This document shows, in pieces, positions 1 to 11,258 of a stretch of DNA of 51,739 nucleotides. A model generated the notes under the pieces. That model had not been told where the DNA came from. It was given only the letters and a program-made list of their open reading frames with translations, and made no database searches. The stretch's first letter is position 1, and every line of letters begins with the position of its first letter. The DNA is taken from assembly GCA_024741835.1 (NCBI GenBank), contig JAENRP010000286.1, positions 1-51,739 on the forward strand. The letters are read 5' to 3'. A program made the translations under genes and the position numbers. Source of the DNA: Diplocarpon mali. Its lineage: Eukaryota; Ascomycota; Leotiomycetes; Helotiales; Drepanopezizaceae.

Positions 1-764
1 CTAAGGTCTGATTTTAAAGCAAAGGTCGAAAAGTCTTCGAATTAAGCGTATATTATAGGATTACGCTTATTAATCTTAAAATGCTTAATAATCTTATTTT
101 AAAGGCTAATAGGTAATCTAAGTAAGAAAAGGTATCCTCTTTCAACTTTATTAAGAATCTTCTAATCGATTAAGGTATTTGATACTTAAGTGAAGGTCTA
201 ATAGTAGTTTTTAAGTTCCTTAGGAGTGCGAGTAATAAGAATAAACTCCTTTAGAAAGGCTAGAGTATTGCGAATCTGCTATTTATCAAATTCTTAAAAT
301 TCAGATTTGAAAGCCTTAATAAGAAGTTCTTAGGATTTGCGAAGCTTCTACTTAAGCAGAGATTTAATAATATCTTTACTAATTTAGTTATAATAGTAAG
401 GAAGTCAATTGATTATCTTATTATATTTAATGCTAAAATTATAATAAGTCTCCTTATATTATTTAAGGAAATTAGTAATATTAGCTCTAGTAAAATAAGG
501 AGCGCTAAGGGAATTAAAAAGGGGAAAATGATTAGTAATAGCTTTAAAGGCAGCTATTATTACTTTATTCATTTCGATAGGAAAGGGGGAGCTAGGTCGA
601 ATATAGGGCTTAAGGTATTCCGAAGAGTTTTCAGAATCCGAATCAATCTTAAAGTAACTAGGGCAAGCTTGAAAAGATTTAAGCAAAGGGTTAAAAGGAG
701 GTTTGAAATTGATATTTTTAGTATTTTCAAATATTAATATTAAAAAAGCAGGTGCAATTATCAA
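1..764 (-). pseudogene. gag of gypsy B copy 1, N-terminal part
   Basis: The minus strand has an open stretch of 101 codons from the ATG ending at 764. It ends in a segment reading SAPYFTRANITNFLK, which matches SAPHFKGANITNFLK in the second copy near 23020. This is the capsid-type Gag of fungal Ty3/gypsy elements, which typically begins with a proline-rich head followed by a 'F-x-G-x-N-I-T-x-F-L' segment. Beyond this stretch the frame continues to the window edge with TAA/TAG stops. The ATG is the first in this open stretch; the true start could lie upstream. The product would coat element RNA in the cytoplasm. Not functional as it stands. Confidence 0.65.
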
Positions 765-1791
765 AGGAAAAGGTATTAAAAGGGAAGGTAAAGAATTCGA
801 GTTATATAAAATTGCATTTTTATATTCCTACTCGCAGGTCCGGCCTAGGAGTAAAAATCCAATTTCCATAGAAAGTTTATTTATACTTTGCTAAGACTTC
901 TTTAATAAGTGCAAAGTAGCAAATAAGGGTATTACAATTACTAGTAGTAAGTAAAGGTTTATCGAATTAAAGATTAATTTCTAAGATAAAGTTTTTAAAA
1001 AAGATTCATTTTAGCTTTTAGGACAAGTTCCATTAGTCCTTAGAATAAAGGGGTCTTTAAAGACGATTCTAAGGCAGTTTTTAAAGTTCTATTAAGCTAA
1101 GGCAGCTAAATTATCAGATTCGGATTTCTAAAGATTTTAAGAAGACACTTCCGATTGGAGTTTACGCTTAATATTACTTAAGTACTTAAAACCACTGCTA
1201 TTTAAGACTGCTATTATAAGGTTTGCTAAACTTTTCATATTAAGAAGCTGAAAATTCCGAAAATCTTAAAGTTAAGGAAGAAAATAGGGGTTTTTAAAGC
1301 AGAGCCGAAAAGGGAAAATCTAAGGTTATTAATAGTAGAGAGTGGCAATCGATAGTTCTAAATAACTGAGTGATTGCAAGGTCGATAATAGAGGAATAAC
1401 AATTGATAGTTATAAATAATTAAATGATTATTATTTTAAAAGGTTTTCAAAGGGTTAATCTCTTATCTGCGAACTAAGAGAATCAAAAGGAGAAGTTGTA
1501 TAAAGACAAAATCTTAAAGGAATCGTCCCTGCGTAGGTCACTAATATAAGACTAAGGGGAGATAATATAAGAATAAGCTTATATAAAGACCAAAGATAAA
1601 GAGGGAAGAAGCACTATAAGCGGGCTCTCTGAAGACGAGAACTAAGACAATTCATTAGTTAAGGGTAGAATAGGTAGTTGGCATTACGCGCTGTCTCTAA
1701 GTATAATAGTAGTCTTATATATACCCCTTTCTTGCTCCTCCTCTGACTATGTGACCTATGTCACGAGATCCTCCACTTCCAGGTCTCTACA
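765..1791 (-). repeat. 5' LTR and leader of gypsy B copy 1
   Basis: The LTR start is fixed by comparison with the other copy (TGTAGAGACC against TATAGAGACC, a TG to TA change as RIP would make). The inner LTR edge is not resolved, because both copies stay similar through the leader. A shared block reads AGAGAGCCCGCTTATAGTGC on the minus strand near 1640. A 23-bp GC-rich palindrome lies at 830-852, near the gag start. Confidence 0.6.
830..852 (-). repeat. 23-bp palindrome, gypsy B copy 1
   Basis: ACTCGCAGGTC arm and GGCCTAGGAGT arm. Same site as 22655 in copy 2. Confidence 0.85.
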
Positions 1792-1796
1792 ATAGT

Positions 1797-2350
1797 CTCT
1801 ATAGCCAATTGCTTTTGAGAGCGCGCCGTTTGCTATTCTAACTTGCTTTAAGTTGTTCTACTTCCTGATTTTAATAAAATCGTTCTATATACTAGAGAAG
1901 TGTTTATAGTACTAGAGTCTACTTTCTAAGAAGGCTGATCTATCTCTAAGCTTAAAGCTGTCTCGATAGCTTCTATTGTCAAGGCAACTTTACGTTTTAA
2001 GGAATAAGAGTAGATAGATGAGGTTGTATTGTCTTTAGCTATCTAAGCTTTGGCTTTATCTCCTCCTCTCTTCTTCGACTAGCACTCTGCTTTCCAATGG
2101 CTAGGTTTGCCGCAATTATAACACTTCCCTCCTCTTTCTCCCTTTTATATTCCTCCTTATTGTATTCCTCCTCTTCCTCTATTACCTTTGCCTCTGTATC
2201 TGCCTCTGCCTCTGTCTCTGCCTCTGCTGCGGCCTCTTCTATGACCGATCTGTGTATATAGAAAGCAGGGTCACGTCTATAAGGGAAGATCATATGACCG
2301 AGTCAAAACCTTTAGAGCAATCAGCTTAGAATCAACAACTGGAGAAGCTA
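1797..2350 (-). pseudogene. Copia-type gag remnant with CCHC zinc knuckle (Copia-E)
   Basis: On the minus strand, around 2260-2130, an Arg/Gly-rich run (reading RGRSRGRDRGRGRYRG and similar) leads into CYNCGKPSHWKAEC at about 2130-2090. That is a perfect C-x2-C-x4-H-x4-C knuckle, the RNA-binding motif of retroelement Gag. About 100 more codons follow to 1797 before gypsy B copy 1 interrupts it. Only a few in-frame stops occur, and CpA/TpG are kept better than in the surroundings. An 84-codon open frame on the same strand (Glu/Ala rich) is an out-of-phase reading of the Arg/Gly repeat and is not the product. Assignment to copia rather than gypsy rests on the RGG-then-knuckle order and is moderately sure. 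Confidence 0.6.
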
Positions 2351-2486
2351 GTTGATGATAAGGGAGCACTGCTATATATATAAGAAGGCGGCGGGTAGCG
2401 CTGGTAAAGGAAGGTATAAGAATATATAGGTCCCTAGGATCTTAGAATATGTAATAAAGGCAAAGATATATAGGTTTATTATATCA
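2350..2486 (-). repeat. Start of the 3' LTR of Gypsy-C, with polypurine tract
   Basis: On the minus strand a polypurine tract (AAAGGAGAGGG, 2497-2487) is followed at once by TGATATAATAAACC, the expected layout of plus-strand primer site and 3' LTR start. It lies just past the end of the Gypsy-C chromodomain frame. The outer LTR edge is uncertain. A CA end near 2350 would leave an LTR of about 135 bp next to the Copia-E gag remnant. Confidence 0.5.
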
Positions 2487-2593
2487 CCCTCTCCTTTGAA
2501 AAAAAGCTCGCCCTTAAGCGCTTATCTACTTCCTAACTATTATTTAAATAATCGTAGTCGTTAATACTATTTAAGTATGCTTTTAGCTATAGA

Positions 2594-2678
2594 TGTTGTG
2601 CAGAAAATAGGCTAAATATGCTAGTACGCGCCCTAAGGTATGGATTCACATTTTGGCCAAGCGGTATTATATATAATA
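2594..2678 (+). repeat. 5' LTR of the miniature element
   Basis: 85 bp. The inner part (block ATGCTAGTACGCGCCC) is identical to the partner at 3017-3101. Differences are mainly C/T and G/A, concentrated at the ends. Confidence 0.85.
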
Positions 2679-3016
2679 GTTATAAGCCCTATAAGCGCAG
2701 TGATAAATCTTTTCGCATTCCTCTTGCGCAAGGTTTAGCCGACTTTTCTCGCTTTGAAGTTCTATTAGTAAACTACTTTTCAAATTCTCGGCAATGATTA
2801 TACTCGGTTTCGACTGTATTAATAGAAGTTTCGATAGGTTTAAGTAAAAAGACGTTTGATAGCTGTCCGACGTATGGCCGAAGAAAAATGCATTCCGGCC
2901 TTCCGACTACCTATTTCCTACTAGCTTAGCAGTCTATACGCCATATCTACGCTACTATAAACTGGGCTAGTACTTAGGCTATCGGAAAAACTGTTCTTTT
3001 AGCAACCTAAGGGGTA

Positions 3017-3101
3017 TATTATATAGAAAATAGGCTAAATATGCTAGTACGCGCCCTAAGGTGTGGATTCACATTTTGGCCGAGCGGTATTATGCACGAT
3101 A
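3017..3101 (+). repeat. 3' LTR of the miniature element
   Basis: 85 bp partner of 2594-2678. It keeps the GTGTGGATTC block and an unmutated end (GCACGATA), where the left copy has TATAATA. Confidence 0.85.
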
Positions 3102-4000
3102 ATAGATTAATATTCTTAAGAGGACTAGGGAGCTCTGGGTTCTTTAAATGAAAATCGCGTAGCTTAATTAGGGCGTACTTGAAGTCTAACGCGTTGTACT
3201 ATATTAGATTAATATCGCGATTTAGCTATAAAGCTTTATATTCTAGCTTTCTTTGCTTTTTGCGTATAGTAAGGAGGTCTTTAACCTTGTACTTGTTATC
3301 ACTTATAATATTAATAGGTGGCGGCGGGTCGGCTATTTGCCTTAGCAAAGGGTCGTTTAATACCTTTCGTAAGCGCTAAGGGTGAAATATATTGTATACC
3401 TTTATAGAGTTAGGTAACTTAAGCTTATATAAGCTGAAGACTTTATTTGTAATATTAAAGGGGCTATTAGTAGGGAAATCTAGCTTCTTTAACGGTCGTT
3501 ATATTAGGAAAGGGCGTATATCTAACTAAACTTGGTCTTTAGGACTAAAATCAATAGGGCGGCAGGAGCGGTTAGCTTGCTTAGCGTTGCGCTTTTAAGC
3601 GTATTGCAAGTGGGAGGTAGCAAGCTTCTAAGCTTTGTAATAGCGCGCGGTATATTATAGCGCGTCTTTGCAATTAATTTTAGTAGAAGGAGGCTTGCTA
3701 TTAGGAATATCGAGCTTCTAGTCCTAGTTAGTGCAAGAGGCGTAGCTGTAAACGACCTTAAAGGGAGTAAGGCCGCCGAGGGAGTCGTATAGTAATATCA
3801 ATTAGGCGTAGTCTATTATAGGGAGGAATTCGGACTAGTTATCTTAGTAGTAATTGATAAATAGGCGAAGGCGCTTTTGCAAGTACTGATTATAGATTTC
3901 GGTTTAACCATCTCTTTTAGGGTGATCGGCTGTAGATAGTTGAAGTTTTATATTAAGAATCGTATTAAGCTAGTTCTAAAAAGAAGAGATATATTAAGGA

Positions 4001-4262
4001 TGTTACGACTGGCCCTGGAGCGTACAGTGGGTCGAGAATCGAACGCTGACTGTATTACCTTAAGAGGTACGCTATGTAATTAAGAAGAAAAGATGAAGAA
4101 GAAGAGAAAGTCTTTAGTAGAGCTCCTTTAGAATAAGTACAGGTGCTTTACTAGTATGCATATGATCTAGCCACCTTGCTACCTTAGCGTGCACCTGACT
4201 TCGACATGTGATAGACATATGATATAACTGTATATAACCGTGCATATGATGCGGCCGTAATA
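4001..4262 (-). repeat. 3' LTR of Gypsy-A1
   Basis: 262 bp, better preserved than its partner at 10832: GCGTACAGTGGGTCGAG here against GCGTATAATAGGTTAAG there, C to T and G to A changes only. It carries CATATG-type motifs and a GCGGCCG block near the end. Confidence 0.9.
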
Positions 4263-5919
4263 CTACCCCCTCCCTTTGAAAAACTGCGCCTGCGCAATTG
4301 TATCTATAGGCGTATTATCCTTTAGGTCCCTATAATCGTCAACTCTATTATTATATAACCTTAGCTAGCTTAATAGCGCCCTTAGTAGCCCTTTAGCTTA
4401 AGGGTTCTTTAGATAGAAATCTTAAATAGCATACGGCGCTATTATAGCGTTAGAGCATAGGTACTATTTAAGGTCTTTATCAGCTCCTTTCTACTTAATC
4501 TAATATTCGAGCTTCTTAGCTTAAATATAAGATCTAATTATTTCTTCTATCTCCTACTCCTCTTATTCTGGCAGTACTTTAATTAGAGTAGGAGGTTCCT
4601 GAGCTTAGCCTAGCAAAGGGTTAGGAATGTATTTTCGCAGTAAGTAGGAGTAGAATATAAGGTAGATCGAATAGAGCGAATTAGGCAATTGTACCTTCTA
4701 GCTTTCTCTTAGCTTTTTTAGTACTTTTACTAGGTTATACCACTTATTAGAGAGCTTTCGGCTCGGCTAATCCAGTTTCCAATTCTTAGTACTAATTAGT
4801 ATATTATTTCTTATAGTCTAATCAACTAGCCGGCGGTAGAGATCTATAAGCCGTTTTATTTTAACTTATTATACTTAAAGAGATGATTAAGCGAATTGGA
4901 CTACTTTTTAAGCTCTAGTAGCTATATAGAGTACTGTTTTACAATTTACTCTCTCAATTGCTATCTATAGAGGCTTTAGGTTAATTAAATTCCATAAGGA
5001 GCGAGCTTTATAGCCGTTTAGCACTTAGAAAGAGGAAATTTGCCCTAGGGATTTATAAGGTAAGGTCAATTAGGCAATATCTATTAAAGGTAAGAGACAA
5101 TTCTAATTATCTTAATAGTATAAGTAGAACGGCTTAAGGCGTTGTTTTAAGTACTGATTTATAATCTCAGTTTGGCTATCGACGTTAGGGTTATAGGCTA
5201 TAGTTAGCTTGACCTTTATACTTAGTATTTAATAGAGCTCTTTCTAAAAGGTAGAGACGAATTAAGCGCCTTTATTTAATAGAATTGAGTCGGGCATGCT
5301 GAAATAGCGTATCTAATAAATTAAAAACAACTTTACAAGGCCTTTCGCATTAATTATCTTATAGTATAAGATCGATACTACCTTCTTTAATAATTGGTCT
5401 ATTATTACTAGTGCAAAGTCGTAGCCGAGTTTATTAAGCGAGAGCTCTATAAAATCTATAGTCAAGTGTTAATATGCTCGTTCGGGAATTGGCAAAGGGT
5501 AGAGGAAACCTAGGGTCTTATTATAATAAGCTTTTATTTTCAAATAATAATAGTTTTAAATATAAGTGCTAACGTTGCTGCTAAGGCTTTTCCAGTAGTA
5601 TTTTCTTTCTACTAAAAGCCTTATTTTCCTAATTCTAGCGTATGCGACGCAAGGTTGCTTATATATATGACGAATTAGGACTATTTATAGTTTAAGAGGT
5701 TAGGATAGTATAACAAGTCTACTTTAGAAGAAGAGTTTGCCTTAGCTGAGTTTATAATCGAAGCTATAGCTCTACGCCTTATCTCAAAACTTCTATAGCT
5801 TAAGGGAGGTCTTATTAGCTTAAATGACTTTGTTAATAACGTAGTAGTTCGCCATATTATACTCGACCCTAGACGTTAGGTCGGCAGGTGCCTCTATTAG
5901 CGCGATTGGCATAATCGTT

Positions 5920-5942
5920 ACTCGTAGGCCGGGCCTAGGAGT
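5920..5942 (-). repeat. 23-bp palindrome, Gypsy-A1
   Basis: ACTCGTAGGCC left arm and GGCCTAGGAGT right arm around one base; a near-perfect inverted repeat. Single copy where A2 has two. Confidence 0.85.
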
Positions 5943-7804
5943 AGAATCGCCTTTAATAGCAAGTACTTCTATAAAGAGCTTATTATTAGGTAAGAGCTGC
6001 TAGTAGCGTAAAGCTCGTTTCCTGGCCTTAAGAGGGGTCAGCTCTTAGTCTTAATATAAGAGTATATTAGTTAGCATATTTATTATACCTATTTAGTATA
6101 TAATAAGGAAGTTGAAATCAGTAAAGAACTCCGCCTAGCGAGCCTACTAGGCTATTAAGTCCTTAGTTATTATAAAGTACTTAAGGGCTTTATAATCTAT
6201 ATATATATACTATTTTCTAGGCCTTAAGTAGCTTTACCTTATACTAGTAGAACGATCTAAAAATCGCTAAGAGCTCCTTATTATAAATAGGGTAGTTTAG
6301 CTTAGCGTTATTTATAGTCTTCGAGAAGTATCTAATTAGGTGGTAGTTATTATCTTCTTAGAATTAGGAGAATACGCTGGCGACTATACTATTAGAGGCG
6401 TTAGTCTTAAGCCTTATCTGCTTCTAAGGGTAATAGTAGTATAAAATCGGGGTTGTTTGAAGGCTTAAGCGCAGAGCTTCCTAAGCTTCCTTATAAGCGT
6501 TATTAAAATTAAAAGGAACATTTCTTATAAGAGCTATTAAGGGTCGGCAGATACGACTATAGCCTTTAATAAACCTTTGGTAGAAGTTATAAAACCTTAG
6601 GAAACTTTATACGCTATATATATTCTTAGCGTATTTCTACTTTTAAATGACTAAGACCTTATTAAGGTCTACCTTAATTTTATAAATTCTAATAATAAAC
6701 CTTAGGAACCTAATCTTAATAACCTTAAACTCGCTTTTCTTAATATCTACTTGTAAGCTATAGCATTAGAGAATTCCTAAGATCTTTTTAATATGAATTT
6801 TATAGTTAAAGGAGTTTTCGGAGTAGATTAGAATATTATTTAAGTAAGTAAAGCAGAAATCGTCGAAGTACTTAAGGAGAATATTATTAATAAACCTTTG
6901 AAAGGTAGCAGGCCTATTTATCAATCCAAATAGTAAAACCTTATATTTATAGGTCTTATAATACGTGCGAAAGGTAGTTAGGTCCTTAGCATCAGCTAAT
7001 ATGCAGATATAGTAGAAGGCTTATTATATATCGATTTTTATAAAAACATAAGCTTTCGATATGTGTGCTATTATCTTATTAATAAGTAGGATCAGATAGG
7101 GGTCCTTCTTTATTAAGGCGTTTAATTTCTAATAATCGATATATAGATATAAGGAGCTATTAGCTTTTCTAATAAAGAGGATTAGGACTGCCTAAGGGGA
7201 ATTCGAAGCTTTAATAAATCCTTTATATAAGTTCTTAAGAATATAGCTCTTAACCTTTAAAAGCTATTTATTAGTAAGGCGGTAGAAGGGTTCGATTATT
7301 AAGTTATTCTTACCTATTAGCTCAATCTTATAATCTACCCCTAGCCTAGGTTCTAGCAGTTAATTAAAGGCCTAGCGATTGAAAACGTTCTTGAATTCAG
7401 CGTACTAAAGCGGGAGCTTCTAATCTATTAGCTTATTATTACTCTTATACTTAGCTTATAATGCCGAACTAAGGCCAAGGGAGCTAATTTCAGCTTGCCT
7501 AACCGATTCTCGGCGATTGATCTCTTAGTCTAGATTATAAATAGAGCTTATAAATATGAATTCTTTAAGCGCTAGTTCTTAAGTTTATATAGCTTATCTT
7601 ACCTTAATTATAAAGCGGTAATAGAGGGCGCCGATTGCTAAGGCTAAAATTAGGCTAATTTGATAAGCTATCTTTAAAAGAGCGGTTCTCTTTATTAAAA
7701 GAAGAAGCAAGGAGTCTAATACTCTTAGTAAAGCCTTCTTTATATAGTTCAAATCTCTTTTTAAGTCTTTAAAGAAACTACTATCCTTAAGTTTGCAAAA
7801 GGCC

Positions 7805-7872
7805 ACTTATAGGCTAGGACTAGAAGTAGAATCCGAGTTTGTAGTTTTTACTTATAAGCCAGGACTAGGAGT
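7805..7872 (-). repeat. Two tandem 45-bp units with palindromes (Gypsy-A1)
   Basis: Cores at 7805-7827 and 7850-7872, 45 bp apart, at the start of the open linker frame. Confidence 0.88.
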
Positions 7873-8369
7873 AGAATCCGAGGTATTACTTGCTAGTACC
7901 AAGAGCTAGGCTTAAGCCATTCTCAGGTCTTTATCCTCAGCATCTATTATAGCTGCTTAACGATCGACGTCTTACTAGGCCATTAGGGGTTTAATTAACT
8001 ATAAGAGATCGATTAATATATATTAATTAAAGTAAAGGACAATAGGTATATCCTTAAGTTAAGAGATACTGTTTTTCCCCTTTCTATAGGATTATTTAAA
8101 GTTATAGTACTTTAAGAACTTCCTATTAATTAAAACGTTAGTTGCTCTTAAGCTTATAATTAGAAAAGGGAAGTTTATTTATCGCCTATCGATTATAAGG
8201 GTAAGTAAGATAGCGAATCGAATGGTTTCTCCCTTAAGGCTATTATAGCTAATAGGGGTAATCGGTTTAAGCAGTTTAATAAACTTTACCTTAAGTCTTT
8301 AAGAGAGCTAATATACTAGAGATATTTTAATAATATCGAAAATATTAGCTCTACTATTAATATAAGCAA

Positions 8370-9860
8370 CTGTTTTAATAAATGATCTATTTCAAGCTAG
8401 TTTTATAAGAATTAAAAACTAGCGGCCGCCTACTAATAGGTAGGAATCAAAATCCAAGTCTTTTTACAAATTATAACTTATATTATAGTAAGAGTCTTTG
8501 CTATAGCTTAGCAGTTTCCTAATAGTAGGTTGTTTTGTATTTCAACTTTAGCTATTATAAACTCGCCCTGCTTCTTTAGCTTAAAGCAGTCTATTGTATA
8601 GTAACTAAGGGCTTTATAGTTATAGTAGAGACTAGACGACGGCTTTAGGCTAGCAGACCTTTCTCGGTAGGCCGCTAGTAAAAGGGAATAAGTATAAGGA
8701 GCTAAAGAGGTAGCTATAGTAATAGGTCTTTATGACTCCCTTTTTAGTATACTAGAGATGCAGTCCTTTAAAAGGGAGAATGCGATAGCAAAGGCAATTT
8801 ATTAAGCGTTATAAGCCTCTTCTTACTTAATATTATAAGCCTTGCGGTTTATAATAGCTAAGAACTCATCTAAAGTAGTATAATTATTATTCATTTTATA
8901 CTTCTTTACTTAAAGGTCGTTCTTTAAGGCTAAGGAGACCTTTTTATAAATATTATTAAACTAGCGAGACTAATCGATCTTACTAGCTATAGTAAGGGTA
9001 ATAAACTTAAATCGGAACTTATTATATAATATTAAACCTATAGTTAGCTTACTATATTTAAGCTTAGCGGATTAAATATAGTTATAATTAAAGAACCTTT
9101 AATTTAAGACCTTAAGGATAATAGTAGCATATATAAACTTATTAGTAAAGATAGGATTTATATATTATAAGATTAGGTTTTAAGCTTTACCTATTATATA
9201 CTTAAAGTAAATAGTAATCTAGTCCTTTTTTAAAGTAAAGTTACTTAAGTACTTTTAAATAAATACCTTTATAGCTATTTTCCAAGTATTATAAGTGATT
9301 TTACTTTAATAGTTATTAAAATGGGTTTAAAGGTACTTGATTTAATAAGGGTCGATAGCTAGGATTAAAGATCTAATGATTAAGAGGTAATAGTCTAAGG
9401 GAGGCAATAAGTCGGCAGTAAGGGACTGAGTATTCTAAGGGCTAGCACTTAAAGAAGAAGGGGCGGCAGTATTATTTTAAAGAGCAGCAGCTATAGTAGC
9501 GTTAATAAGGTTTGCGATTTCGGCCTGCTAAGTAGCTAAGAAAAGAGGGGCCGATATAGTAAGGGTAGACGTCGGTTCTTCTTTAACTTTAATCAATAGA
9601 AGGAGAGTATTTCGAGAATCCACTTGCGGTTTAGGCCTAAGAGTAAAATCAGTACTAAAGGAGGTTTCTTCTTAAGTAGGCTTAGGAGGGGGAATATCTC
9701 TAGGACTAGGGTTGGCAGTAAGGCCTATAGAACTAGTGGAACTAGTGGTAATAAGGCCTATAGAACTAATAGTAGTAAGGCCTGGTAGTAGAGGTACAGT
9801 TAACCTTTCACTTTTCTTAAGTAGTATAAGATTAGAGGTCACGAGTACTAACTCTCTTTA
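8370..9860 (-). pseudogene. Gypsy-A1 gag
   Basis: This is the reverse-strand counterpart of the gag in A2 at about 42540-44060, placed by matching blocks such as the start near 9850 and the knuckle-proximal region. The product would be a capsid/nucleocapsid polyprotein. A 23-bp palindrome (9622-9644) lies in the Pro/Ser-rich N-terminal third, at the same place as 42728-42750 in A2. In-frame stops are TAA/TAG. Limits are approximate and the start codon is not identified. Confidence 0.6.
9622..9644 (-). repeat. 23-bp palindrome, Gypsy-A1 gag
   Basis: Homologous in position to 42728-42750 of A2, so present in the common ancestor of both elements. Confidence 0.8.
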
Positions 9861-10831
9861 TATTATTTGATTTAATCTAAAGGGACCTAATGCTAAATAG
9901 TGACCTATTTAAAAGGGGGAAGATTAGTATAAGCGGAGCTATATATATTCTTAAAGCCTTCTAGTAGAGTATATATTAAGGTATTATAGGTTTATAGATC
10001 TTAAGAAAGAAGGTTTTACTTTGGGATTATATCTCTTTACTAATTAGGAATTGTAATAAAGTTATCTAAGGGTATAGTGCAAATCTAAGGAAGTAAGGTC
10101 TAAGGATCTAAAGCTTATTACTTTACTAAAGTTGACCTAGTTTCTAATAGTATAGTATAACCTATTAAGGCTGACTAAGTCTTTACGTATATATATAGGT
10201 ATAGGTCCCTTAGTTTCGTACCTAAGTGTTTCGAAGGAAGGAGTAAGGGGCTTTGAAAAGTATAAGGAGAGTTATCGATAAGTATAGGTCGATAGGGAGT
10301 ATAGAGAAGGTCGACGACTTATTCGCAAGGAGGGGTCTTTAAGGAGTCGAGTTATATTCAAGGCTTTTGCAAAAGAGGGGGAGTATCGAAGAGTATAAGA
10401 AGAGTTATTAATAAGTATATTATCGATAAGTATAAGGTTAATAAAAAAGAGTAGTATAAAGTATTTATAAGGGAAGGAGAGAGTTAAGAAGAGAAAAGTT
10501 ATTATACTACTTTAGGCAGTAGCCTATGCTAGCGAAGCGAGGGTATAGTAAATAATTTTTTTTTTAAATTGAAATTAAAGGTGAATTTCCGTTTGCAAAA
10601 TAGAGTAGGTTAATCGAAAAAACGAGCTAATCTTATATTTAAAGGTTATTGCTTAGCTTTCTTTAAAAACTAGATTAGTAAGATCTAGGCGCTATATACA
10701 AGTTGCTTAGGGCAGTTTATAGTAAAAGTATTAAGATTAAGAGATTAAGTTGCTTAAGGCAGTTCGAAGTAACGATTCTAAAGGAGGTGGATATTAAGCT
10801 TCTTAGCAGAAGTTGAGTTGATCTTTTCTTA

Positions 10832-11093
10832 TATTACAACTAGCCTTAGAGCGTATAATAGGTTAAGAATCGAATGCTAACTATATTACCTTAAGAGGTA
10901 TACTATATAATTGAGAAGAAAAGATGAAGAAGAAGAGAGAGTCTTTAATAGAGCTCCTTTAGAATAAGTATAAGTGCTTTACTAGCGTGCATATAATCCA
11001 GCCACTTTGCTACCTTAGCGTGCACCTGACTTCGATACGTAATAGATACGTGATATAACTGTGCATAACCGTGCACGTGATGCGGCCGTAACA
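10832..11093 (-). repeat. 5' LTR of Gypsy-A1
   Basis: 262 bp. Same length as the 3' LTR, which argues against indels since insertion. It keeps a CACGTG E-box-like motif near 11075 that is CATATG in the partner. Confidence 0.9.
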
Positions 11094-11098
11094 AAGGA

Positions 11099-11253
11099 CC
11101 TTAATTAAAAGTAATTGTATAAGAGGCGCTAAAGTACTTGAAAATGTAATAAATATATAGCTTGGCGGTTTCTCTTGTATTAATCTTTTTATTACAAGGG
11201 ATGGAAATAGCTTGCTTGCTAAAGCGATCTATAATAATAAAGACGTTGTTATA
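11099..11253 (-). pseudogene. Gypsy-C integrase core fragment
   Basis: On the minus strand this reads VFIIIDRFSKQAISIPC at about 11250-11200, then a stretch ending with NRGP (expected SDRGP) next to 11099. This is the D-x-x-SK(Q) start of the retroviral-type integrase catalytic core in fungal Ty3/gypsy elements. Gypsy-A1 interrupts the frame right at this point. The continuation with the rest of the core lies at 3995 leftward, and the 5-bp repeat aagga joins the two halves. The upstream side is cut by the Copia-D 3' LTR at 11259. The two flanks therefore prove that A1 and Copia-D both landed inside one integrase gene. Confidence 0.75.
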
Positions 11254-11258
11254 ACTAT

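Larger units (their letters stand above)
1..1791 (-). mobile_element. Ty3/gypsy-like element, family B, copy 1: 5' end only (LTR, leader, gag), cut by the window edge
   Basis: Read on the minus strand, this block matches the start of the plus-strand element at 21738 onward: LTR, leader and gag follow in the same order. The terminus is TGTAGAGACC at 1791-1782, matching TATAGAGACC at 21738. A TATA-like run, TATATATAAG on the minus strand, lies at 1723-1714. The leader and gag share long blocks with 21880-23500, for example around the run reading AAAGACCCC on the minus strand near 1050. The base run next to the terminus is atagt (1792-1796), a possible target duplication whose partner is outside the window. 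The element was inserted into a copia-type gag remnant. Confidence 0.8.
2594..3101 (+). mobile_element. Miniature LTR element (TRIM-like), 508 bp, non-autonomous
   Basis: Two direct repeats of exactly 85 bp (2594-2678 and 3017-3101) flank about 338 bp of sequence without coding capacity. The left repeat starts TGTTGTGCAG and the right TATTATATAG, as expected after RIP. The 5-bp direct repeat ataga flanks the whole unit (2589-2593 and 3102-3106). Next to the left repeat is GTTATAAGCCC, the same primer-binding sequence as in Copia-1. Before the right repeat is the purine run CTAAGGGGTA, similar to the Copia tract. The LTR start also resembles the Copia-1 LTR (TGTCGTGCAG), so it probably borrows Copia proteins. 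It sits just after the Gypsy-C stop. Confidence 0.85.
2500..3995 (-). pseudogene. Gypsy-C pol 3' part: integrase end and chromodomain (interrupted by the miniature element)
   Basis: Minus-strand reading from 3995 gives the distal integrase core, with LSTADHPKRDG*TEIYNQYL near 3940-3880 followed by a 'LTPFKVVYSY' segment. This is the usual chromovirus integrase order. Around 3390-3120 it reads LNDPLLR-IADPPPPINI-DNKYKVKDLLTIRKK, then a stretch ending LIKLRDFHLKNPELP. That is a chromodomain (EYEVExIL type) with the LLxxFHxxNP end that closes many chromovirus polyproteins. The tail resumes left of the miniature element at 2593-2500 (NDYDYLNNS). Gln codons appear as TAA/TAG. The integrase core upstream lies at 11099-11253, displaced by Gypsy-A1. 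The chromodomain would tether integration complexes to modified histone H3 in heterochromatin. Confidence 0.75.
4290..8440 (-). pseudogene. Gypsy-A1 pol (protease, RT, RNase H, integrase, chromodomain)
   Basis: Minus-strand order, by comparison with A2: protease about 8440-8130, linker 7806-7594, reverse transcriptase about 7390-6560, RNase H 6500-6020, integrase 5690-5000, chromodomain 4555-4355. The linker is still open for 70 codons (FFKDLKRDLNYIKKALLRVL) and is nearly identical to A2 at 44660. The RT catalytic box reads TYLNNILI, with YLNN at 6846-6835, where Y-x-D-D is required, so the enzyme would be inactive even without the stops. Palindromes at 7805 and 7850 precede the linker, and one at 5920 lies between RNase H and integrase. 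Confidence 0.8.
4001..11093 (-). mobile_element. Gypsy-A copy 1 (A1): complete Ty3/gypsy chromovirus, minus strand
   Basis: The element has paired 262-bp LTRs (4001-4262 and 10832-11093) and the 5-bp target duplication aagga on both sides (3996-4000 and 11094-11098). LTR ends are TGTTACGACT and GGCCGTAACA. The minus strand holds, in order, gag, protease, reverse transcriptase, RNase H, integrase and chromodomain, collinear with A2 at 41315-48489. Length is 7093 bp. A polypurine tract (AAAGGGAGGGGG on the minus strand) touches the left LTR, fixing that one as the 3' LTR. All frames are broken by TAA/TAG stops, so the copy is dead. Confidence 0.92.

Noticed and set aside
2039..2293. 84-codon minus-strand frame rich in Glu and Ala
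   Set aside because: The neighbouring frame on the same strand gives an Arg/Gly run followed by a perfect CCHC knuckle. The Glu/Ala reading is a phase shadow.
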